Shown: in pieces, positions 8,969 through 17,600 of the stretch
Layout of the letters: each line of letters begins with the position of its first letter
How positions within the stretch are numbered: position 1 is the stretch's first letter
NCBI RefSeq assembly: GCF_040537815.1
Contig: NZ_JBEWSZ010000010.1
Span: 1 to 64,000 of the forward strand
Direction: 5' to 3'
Source of the DNA: Mesorhizobium shangrilense
Lineage (GTDB): Bacteria; Pseudomonadota; Alphaproteobacteria; Rhizobiales; Rhizobiaceae
DNA: 64,000 nucleotides
Made by a program: the position numbers and the translations under genes
Notes under the pieces: model-generated
The model's input: only the letters and a program-made list of their open reading frames with translations
Databases searched by the model: none
What the model was told of the DNA's origin: nothing

Positions 8969-9575
8969 CTGCACATATTCCTTTGCATCGATGTGGTTGA
9001 TACCGCGCATGTCACGCTTCTGGACCAAGTATGGTGACGTTACCGTCGACCATCTTATTTCCGACAATTCGCGCGACTTCCGGCGCGCTGAAGTCGACTT
9101 ACGAATTCGCTACGGCTTCGGCTCATGGCCCGACGAGACCGCCGAATTTCTGTTTGACGAGTTGATCTACCCGGTCTGCGGTCCTGGCTTTGCCCGGAAG
9201 CACCGGAATGCTACTGCTGAATCACTTCCTGAGCTTCCGCTCCTACACGGCGAATGGGTCAATACTGAATGGACCGGATGGGACGAGCTCTTCCGCCGCG
9301 CTGGCATTCCTCACGGACCGCTTCGTGGCCGCAGGTTCAGCAAATTCTTCGTGACCTTGCAGGCGGCCCAGGCTGATCAGGGCGTTGCCGTGGGTTGGCA
9401 TCGGCTGGTGCGGCCGCTGCTAGAAGAGGTCAAGCTCGTCAAGATTACGGACCTCGAACTGCCTGCACCAGGAGGTTGGTATGTGACGTGGAACTATAAC
9501 CGGACCCTATCGCCGGCGGCGGAACTGCTGCGCGGATGGTTGCGGGAAATCTCGCCTGAAGAGCGGGGCGCCTGA
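8667..9575 (+). CDS. LysR-family transcriptional regulator (GcvA-like)
   Basis: A 302-residue regulator with an N-terminal winged helix (LTALAVFEASARHLSFNLAAS, then LNVTPSAVSRQIKAIEDELG) and a periplasmic-binding-protein-like effector domain of the GcvA/AmpR type (VDLRIRYGFGSWPD, then LQAAQADQGVAVGWHRLV). I take the ATG at 8667 rather than the GTG at 8661 because GGAG sits six bases before it. LysR proteins usually control a divergent or adjacent gene, but here the upstream region is the end of the duplicated segment, so the native target may have been lost. Ligand unknown. Confidence 0.85.
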   Translation: MVHRHYDLPSLTALAVFEASARHLSFNLAASELNVTPSAVSRQIKAIEDELGVPLFVRLGSVMLTSAGEDLYAVLASSLSEASHVTRALKRGDRSKNVSIACTYSFASMWLIPRMSRFWTKYGDVTVDHLISDNSRDFRRAEVDLRIRYGFGSWPDETAEFLFDELIYPVCGPGFARKHRNATAESLPELPLLHGEWVNTEWTGWDELFRRAGIPHGPLRGRRFSKFFVTLQAAQADQGVAVGWHRLVRPLLEEVKLVKITDLELPAPGGWYVTWNYNRTLSPAAELLRGWLREISPEERGA

Positions 9576-9847
9576 AGTTAAAACTCATGCCCGGCGTGCG
9601 CACCAAAAATCAGGCCATAGCGCTGCTGGCCTCCTCACGATCCTCAATTCTCTGAGAAACTGAATTCGTCTTTGGTCCCCCTGTGAGGTACACAGGCTGT
9701 TTCGGCAGGCGCATTCGCCTCCAATGGCAGGTCATTCCTGCGACGGAGGCCCACATGATCCAGCTGATCGCACCCTTTTGGCATGGCGATTTTGCCGACG
9801 AACCTCACGTAATGTATCTGTATCCCACCCTTTCCGACCACAACGAA

Positions 9848-10235
9848 GGTCCGTTCCCGCAGACAACGGACGTGCGCGAGGGCCCCGCGCGGCGCAGAAC
9901 AAGGGCGAGTTGAGCTATTTCGACTTCGAAGCCTTCCTCAGGGCGCAAGACGGAGATTGCCATCCGTTGGCAGGAAGGATCAGCCTCGATGTGCTTTTGT
10001 ACGGCGAAATTGAGCGCAACGATATAGTGCAGTCACAGTCCCTTCAACGAACAGCTTTCAGGCTTCGCCTTCACGAAAAACGCTTGAATGGAGAGCTACG
10101 GCTCACGGCATGTCAGCCCGCCAATCATCTATGGCGACGCGTTGAAGACGTCGGCGAGGCGGCGGCTCGCCAGAATCTCAGCGGGACGGCAACGAGCGGC
10201 CAGCAAACGCATCACGGGCCCTGTGGTCGCAAGAA
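9848..10235 (+). pseudogene. metE: metE fragment (decayed)
   Basis: Short blocks match the region around the middle of the intact MetE encoded at 61037-63406, spread over several frames: GPFPQTTDVRE, KGELSYFDFEAFL, GEIERNDIVQ, ESYGSRHVSPPIIYGD and ITGPV. The order is conserved but frames change repeatedly and the rest of the gene is missing. It is a relic of a second methionine synthase copy. The remaining 9576-9847 and 10236-10560 stretches hold nothing I recognise. Confidence 0.75.
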
Positions 10236-10618
10236 ATAGCCGCATGGTTGAGGCCAGAAGCGCCGCGATGCCGTCAGGATCTGCGAACGCAGCAGATCGA
10301 GATGACGAATGATTCTGCGAGCGCGAGAATTGCGATGCCCTCTGTGCTTTCCGTTCTTTCTTCCAGCCAGGAAACTCGGACGGAAAATTCTAGTCCAAAT
10401 CGGCGCGCTTTATCGGGGGGCACATCACTCCATCAGCGCGAGGTTCCAACGAGCCCGGGCCATATTCGGCGTCTCAGCTAGCAGACTTTCGGCCCCCAGA
10501 CGAAAGTCCCTATGATTCACCTTCTTCAGTTTGACGAATTGCCAATATTACTTCTCACGATATTAAAATATCTGCAACGAAATGAAATGAAAGTCAAAAC
10601 AATTTAACTTATTTATAC

Positions 10619-10648
10619 TTGCCTGTTAGCGCAAAAATTCGATATATA
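10619..10648 (+). promoter_or_regulatory. Candidate housekeeping-type promoter for the biosynthetic locus
   Basis: TTGCCT and TATATA separated by 18 bases, in an AT-rich block that contrasts with the GC-rich surroundings. It lies about 75 bases before the first small ORF of the NRPS-PKS locus. Confidence 0.4.
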
Positions 10649-10720
10649 TTCTGCCATCGTTACGTATCAGGCTTATAACCAAGCCCCACCATCACCTTGC
10701 TCGTGAAAGGAGGAAGTCCC

Positions 10721-10924
10721 ATGTCTGCTGGAGAGGTTGGCAGAAGCGCCCGTGCGGCCACTCGTTTTCGCAGGACCGAACGCCGGCAGCATCAGGCGCC
10801 GATGATCGCCAGCTCCTGGGAAACCGGCTATCCGGTAGCCGACTCCGTGTGGTCGGACAGTCATGCTCAGCAACACGGCAAGGAACCGCTTATAGATCAG
10901 CCGCGGCCATTGCGCCGCCAATGA
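10721..10924 (+). CDS. Small ORF of 67 codons at the head of the NRPS-PKS locus
   Basis: Opens with ATG after a near-perfect AAAGGAGGAAG ribosome site and ends 27 bases before the methyltransferase, whose own GGAGGA lies in that gap. The product is Arg-rich and hydrophilic (SARAATRFRRTERRQHQAP), with no membrane segment, signal peptide or family I recognise. The strong ribosome site and its position between promoter and biosynthetic genes suggest it is translated, perhaps as a small accessory protein or a leader. It could also be a chance frame. Confidence 0.45.
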   Translation: MSAGEVGRSARAATRFRRTERRQHQAPMIASSWETGYPVADSVWSDSHAQQHGKEPLIDQPRPLRRQ

Positions 10925-10951
10925 CCACCTGCCCCTACATGGAGGAACGTC

Positions 10952-11650
10952 ATGAATACCCTCGATCAACGTACCGCACTGGAGCAAGCCGCACAAAAGC
11001 GCATCAAGGATTCCCATGCCCTCGACGGCGACGTCGGGCGCTTAGCCCACTTCTATCGCGGATGGGCGAGTTCCTATGACCTGGATGTTGGCCGCGAGGG
11101 GTACTGCGGGCCGACGGTCGTTGCGGAACTGGCGGGCGCCGTGCAGACAGCGTATTTGGCCAATGACCGAGCAGCCATCGCAATCCTAGACGCTGGGTGC
11201 GGAACAGGTCTTGTCGGCGCGCAGTTGAAGCGCCTCGGCTTCCAGTTGCTCGACGGGTTCGACCTCTCCGAGGAGATGGCCGGCAAGGCCCGGAAAACTC
11301 GCGTCTACCGCCATGTCCAAGGCGATGTCGACCTTAACGGGCCGCTCTCCGACTACTGCAGTGCGACTTATGACATTACGATCTGCTGTGGCGTCTTCAC
11401 GCTCGGGCACGTCCGACCGGTCGCACTGCGCGAATTGGCTCGCGTCACGCGCCCCAACGGATTCATCATCGCAAGCACCCGCAAAAGCTATGCGGAGGCC
11501 ACATCCTTTGAAGATGAGGTGCGGCGTCTGCAGGATGCGGGCGTGCTGGTGACGGCACAGTGTCTAAACGACGGCAAATACATAGCGGAGGAGGGCGCAC
11601 ACTACTGGGTTTTCCAAGTGCCCCATAGGGCCAGCGCACCGGCAGGATAG
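10952..11650 (+). CDS. Class I SAM-dependent methyltransferase
   Basis: A 232-residue cytoplasmic methyltransferase with motif I AILDAGCGTGLVGAQL binding S-adenosylmethionine, a following LDGFDLSEEMAGKAR acidic loop, and a TYDITICCGVFTLGHV core strand. The ATG at 10952 follows GGAGGAACGTC. Its stop lies 17 bases before the ATG of the giant synthase, so both are almost certainly co-transcribed. By position it should methylate an N, O or C atom of the synthase product or its precursor. Related family members also act on unrelated small molecules, so the substrate is inferred only from context. Confidence 0.85.
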   Translation: MNTLDQRTALEQAAQKRIKDSHALDGDVGRLAHFYRGWASSYDLDVGREGYCGPTVVAELAGAVQTAYLANDRAAIAILDAGCGTGLVGAQLKRLGFQLLDGFDLSEEMAGKARKTRVYRHVQGDVDLNGPLSDYCSATYDITICCGVFTLGHVRPVALRELARVTRPNGFIIASTRKSYAEATSFEDEVRRLQDAGVLVTAQCLNDGKYIAEEGAHYWVFQVPHRASAPAG

Positions 11651-11667
11651 TGCAATTCGGAGGGGAA

Positions 11668-14600
11668 ATGACGCAAGTGCCTAAGAGGGCCGGTGCCTGC
11701 AAACGGAATCTTCATTGGCATAGGTGGCCAGAAATGAAACACTCTCTTCCTGAGACCAAAACTCTATTGAAGGTCGTAAAGAGCTCGCTCGAACCGTCGT
11801 ATCGGATATTTTGCTTCCCGCATGGGGGTGGCAGCGTCCAATCGTTCCGTAGTTGGTCTGACTATCTCCCCGAAGACGTCGAGCTGATTTGCCTGGATCT
11901 TCCCGGGCGCGGTAAACGGTCAGCTGAGGCAGCCATTCGCAGCATGGACGTACTGGCTCCCATGATCAATGATGCGCTCCGCGGGTACAGCGACCGGCCT
12001 TTCATATTCTTCGGTCATAGCACGGGTGCCCTCGTAGCTTACGAGATCGCCCGCTCGCTTGAGAGCGCCGGTAGGCCCTCTCCCTTTCATGTGGTCGTGT
12101 CTGCTCACAAATCGGCAGATGTGCCGGCGGATCAACCACCGACGTATAGGTGCGCGGATGATGAGCTGACCGATCTGGTCCGGACCCTCGGCATGGTTCC
12201 TCCGGAGGCGCTGGCAAATGAGGAACTCCTACTGGATTTCATCTTGCCACCCCTGCGGGCCGACTTCGAACTTGCGGAGACTTACGATCGCAGCCTGCCA
12301 ACGCCTCTCAACGCGGCGATCACCGCAATGGGGGGAGTTGAGGATGAAATGCTGAATGCTGATGACTTAGACGAATGGCGTCGATTTACGACGTCGCGAT
12401 TCGCCCGGGTTATGTTTGATGGCGATCACTTTTTCACCCATTCCATGACTGAAGAAGTAGTGTCTACCCTTCTGCGCGAGGTGCGGGAGGTGAAAGCACA
12501 ACTCCCGGCTTCAATTCGAATTGCCGAGGCCCTGCCTTATCCTGATCTGCCACTGCATGACCGCCTCCGCGAACAAGCGGCCCTCAGCCCGGAGGGGCCC
12601 GCCGTTGTCTCTGAGGCTGCGATCCTCACGTACCGCGAGCTCGACGACCTGAGCGAGACCCTATCCAGATATCTCCTCGGACGTGGGCAGAGCCTAGGTT
12701 CGCATGTGGGTATTCTTATGGATACTTCACCTGATTACGCCGTCGCATTGTTCGGTATTCTTAAGTCCGGGGCGGCCTATGTCGTGCTTGACAAAGCCCA
12801 ACCCGTTGCGGCGCTCAGCCGGATACTCAAGAAGGCAGCCGTCGAAATCGTTGTCACAAATAGCCATTTCACAGCTAGCCTTCCGCCTGACTGGCCGGGT
12901 CTTGCGCTGTCGCTCGACGAGGATTGGCAAGCGCTACTCGGCGACGCCGGTCCGGCCAGTCCGCAAGCGGTCCATCTCGATGCCCCGGCCCAAATCGTAT
13001 TTTCGTCCGGCACGACTGGTGAACCGAAGGGGATCGTCTGCCCCCACCGGAGCGCTGTATGCTCTTACCATTGGCGCTATCACGCGCTGCCGTACGCGCC
13101 TGATGAGCGCGAGGCGGTTAATATCTTCTTGGTCTGGGAGATAATGCGGCCAATCCTCGCCGGGATGCCGGCCTACCTGATTCCTGACGACGTCATTTAC
13201 GATCCAAACCGGCTGGTCGAATACCTGGAGCGGAACCGAATTTCCAGAACACTGTTCACCCCTTCACTGCTGGATGTGCTTGTCGGCAGCGGCGTCCTCG
13301 ACGTCCCCTCCCGCCTTCCGGATCTCCGGTTGATTTACCTAGCAGGTGAGGTGGTAACAGCAGCGTTGGTTGCGCGTGTGAAGGATGCGCTGCCGCATGT
13401 CAAAATTATCAATAACTACGGCGTAGCGGAGACCTATGACGTCACTCATGTTGACCTGAGCGAGATCGATCCTGCGACCACGCAAAAGGTCGTCCCGGTC
13501 GGTCCGCCTCAGCACAACGTCAGTGTCTATGTCCTTGGGGAGCAGCGTGACCCCGTCCCGCTGGGTTTCTTGGGCGAGATCTTCGTCGGAGGCGATGCAG
13601 TGGGTCACGGATATCTGAACAGCCCGGAGATGACACGGGAACGCTTCCTTCCCGACCCGTTCCGCGCTGATGGCACGATGTTCCGCACGGGCGATCTCGG
13701 CCGCATGCTGCATGGAGGCCAGTTGGAGATTATCGGGCGCTGCGCTTTCATGGTGAAGATCCGAGGATATAGCGTCGTTCCCGCCTCTGTAGAAGCTGCT
13801 TTGCTTCGGTACTCCGACGTCTGCTCCGCTGCGGTTGTGCCGGAGCTCGATCCGACGACCGGCCAGCCTGATCGACTGATCGCTTATGTAGTCTTACGGA
13901 ATAGGGGCAAGGGCTGGCAGGCGGCTTTGCGGTCGCATTTAAAGTCTGAGCTGCCACACTACGCGATGCCGTCAGGCTTCGTCGCTTTGACGGAATTGCC
14001 TATTGCTGCGAACGGGAAACTTGATCGGTCGCGCCTCCGCGAAGTCATGGAAGAGGCGTGCACTCCCGTGACAGGTGCCGACGAGGTCGAACCCGCACTT
14101 CGCGCTGCCTGGCGCGACCTTCTCCAGGTGGAAGCTGCCGATCCGAGCGACAACTTTTTCGATTGCGGCGGCCATTCCCTTCTGGCTGCCCGTCTCTGCA
14201 CGCAGCTTCGCGAGAGTCTGAAGACGGAGCTCCGCGTAGTCGAGGTTTTCCTCAACCCGACTTTCAAAGAGCTTGCGGCTCTTCTCCGCAAACGCCTCGG
14301 CGAGCAGGGACAGCCCCAAAACCGGACGCTCCCCAAAACACCGCCAGTCTCGCCGGGCATTGCCCATACCAAGGCGGTCGACGGGCGACGCGGCACCGGG
14401 ATGGACATTGCGGTGATTGGCATGACCGCGCGTTTCCCCGGCGCGGAGACTATTGAGGCGCTCTGGGGCAACCTCTGCCAAGGTGTCTGCTCGATCATAC
14501 CCCTCTCAACGCAAGTCCTCAAGGCGCGGGGGATTCCGGAGGGTGTGCTGAAACGTCCCGATTATGTCCGCGTGGGCGCCCATCTCGATGATGTGGACGC

Positions 14601-17600
14601 CTTCGATCCGGGTTTTTGGGGCTTATCGCCGCGTGAGGCGACGTTAATGGACCCGCAGCATCGACTGTTCCTCGAATGCTGCTGGAAGGCACTAGAGTCC
14701 GCAGGATACACGCCAACCCGGCACGAGGGCCGGACGGGTGTCTTCGCCGGTTCGTTCCTGCCACTTTATCTGCTGCATCATTTGAAGGGGGGAAGCCTTC
14801 TCGATCCCACCGACGCCCTGCTGGCTTGGCTGACGGAACTCGGCAACGACAAGGACTATCTTGCCTCGCGCGTGTCCTACATGCTGAACCTCAGCGGCCC
14901 AAGCATTGTGGTGCAAACCTCATGTTCAACAGGGCTGGTCGCTATCGCAACTGCCGCTCAGTCGCTCGCGGCCGGTCATTGCGATATGGCGCTGGCAGGC
15001 GCGGCCAGCATCATCTTCCCTCAAGCGGGATATCAGTATGTAGAAGGTTTCATCAATTCCTCGGACGGCGTGTGCCGCGCCTTTGATGCCGATGCCAACG
15101 GCACGGTGGTCGGAGATGGGGTAGGGGTTGTTGTTCTCAAGCGCCTCGAAGATGCGCTCGCGGCGGGCGACCCTATCCACGCAGTGGTGAAAGGATGTGC
15201 CATTAACAACGATGGCCACACCAAATCGTCTTACTCGGCGCCAAGTGCGCAGGGACAGGCCGCTGTTGTGCGCCAAGCACTTGAGTCCGCAACCCTCAAC
15301 CCTGCCGACGTGGAATACATCGAAACTCACGGGACCGGCACCAAGGTGGGTGATCCAATTGAGGTCAGCGCTTTGGCAGAGGCTTTCGCTGGGCGAGCGG
15401 AAACTGGCAAGACCTGTGCGCTCGGGTCAATCAAACCAAATATCGGTCATGCCAATATCGCCGCTGGGATCGCGAGTTTTATAAAGACGGTGCTCAGCCT
15501 TCAGCAAGGCGTAATCCCCCCGACCATCAACGTCAACCGGCTGAACAAGGACTTGAATCTGGAAGAGACACCCTTCTTCATCAATGAGCAGCTTAGACCC
15601 TGGCCCCGTAAGCAGGGTCGCGCCCGAACTGCCGGAGTCAGTGGCTTCGGTATCGGCGGAACCAACTGCCATGTTGTGCTACAAGAATGGATTAACGACG
15701 ACGTAAGGGCCTGGCCCGGATCGGTCGCGCGGGGATCCCACGCCCTATGCCTATCCGCAAAGACGCCGTCGGCGCTAAGCCGGGCCTGCCGGAATCTAGC
15801 CGGATTCCTGCGGCGCAACCGGGATGTCGATCTCAGTGACGTCGCTCATACGCTACGGGTGGCGAGATGTCATTTTGATCATCGGACGGTCGTTGTGGCA
15901 AGCAACTTGGACATGGCCATCAAGAGGCTAGAGGAAGAGGCGGATCGCGCGGCTGATCAAGCCCTTTCCTCGCCGTCGATTGCGTTCATGCTGCCGGGCG
16001 GTGGAGTGCAGCACGCGGGAATGTTCAAGGACCTGTTTGATCACGTGTCCGACTTTCGCGAGACGTTCCTGACTTGTGCCGCCGCTAGTCGCCCCATCCT
16101 GGATCGTGATCTGGAGTCACTCGTGTTTGGGGAAAATGACGGCTACGCGGCCGCTTCCTTCGAAGAAATCAACCTCATGATCTTCTCCGTGCAGTACGCT
16201 ATGGCACAATTGCTGGAAGCGTGTGGCGTGCGTCCCGACTACCTGGTGGGACACAGCATGAGCGAATACGTCGTGGCCAGCCTAGCGGGCATTCTGAAAC
16301 TGGAAGACGCTATGGCCCTCATGGTCGCTCGTAGTCGCGCGATGGCGAATCTTGGCGTCGACGGCGCTATGCTTGCGGTCAAATGCAGCCCAGAGGAGGC
16401 TGAACGCATTCTCGAGGGAGACGCTTGGCGTGACCGGGCTGAAGCTGGCGAGATTGGTGTCGGTGTCGTGAATTCCAAAACTAGTGTCGTGTTCACCGGG
16501 AAACGGGACCTGATTGAAAGGCTTCAGGAGGGGCTCGAAAAAGCAGAGATCCCCAACCAGATCCTCAATACAGCTGGCGTCCCTAGCCATTCTCCGCTGA
16601 TGAAACCGGCAGCTGATATTATCGACGCACATGTCCGCACGCTCGAGAAGCGAGTACCGGATTTGGCCATCGCTCCCAATTCAGGAGGATATCTGCACCG
16701 GGCGAAAGTGCCTCTACCCGAGACTTACTGGAGCAGGCAAGCAAGCGGAACGATCCGATTCGATCGGTCTCTCGCGGCCATCGTCGCGGCCGGCGCAACT
16801 GCGCTCATTGACGTCGGTCCCTCGCGCAATCTGGCGCGTTTCGCGCATGAAATAATCAATTCAGAGGATCGTAAGGCCAGAGTTTCTGCGGTGGTCTCAG
16901 CCACGCGCGGGAAGGATGACCAGGAGTTCACCGATCGTCACGTTCTTCTGGAATGTCTTGGGAACCTCTGGTCCTTGGGTGTTGCGGTGGATTGGAAACG
17001 GGCCAGTGATCAATTGGAACCGTTCGGTTCTCGCCGCAGGATCTCGCTTCCGACGTACTCGTTTGATCGTCACCGTTGCTGGCCGGACGGTCAGCCTGCT
17101 GGCTTGACGGTTCTGCCGCAGACCGGGGAGCGAGAGCGGCGCAGGGGAGAGGTGTTCACTTATGTGCAGAGTTGGACAGAGAAAATGCTTCCCCGCACGG
17201 TTCCCGGTGACGGAAGAACAAAGGCGCTTCGTTGGCTGGTGCTCGCCGATCGGCCGTTTGGTGAGGCGGAGCGCGCGGGAGACGTGCTGGCAAACAGCAT
17301 CACGCGGCAGTTGGAGGATGCGGGTCATGAGGTTGTTCGTGTTTGCCGACGAGCCAAACCCTCGAACCCACCCATGAAAGTCAAAGGGTCTATCATCATG
17401 ATCGACCCCACCCGAGAGGGCCTGAAGGCGCTCTTCGACGCCGAGATCGCCTCGGACCGTCCCGTCGATCGGATTCTCTGCCTCTGGCACCTGAGCGGCT
17501 GCGCCGACGCGTCCGGGGACCCGGGTACGGTGCAGACCGATCTTTTACGGAGCTACGACGCGATACTCGATTTGGCGCGAGTGCTCTCCACACTGACATT

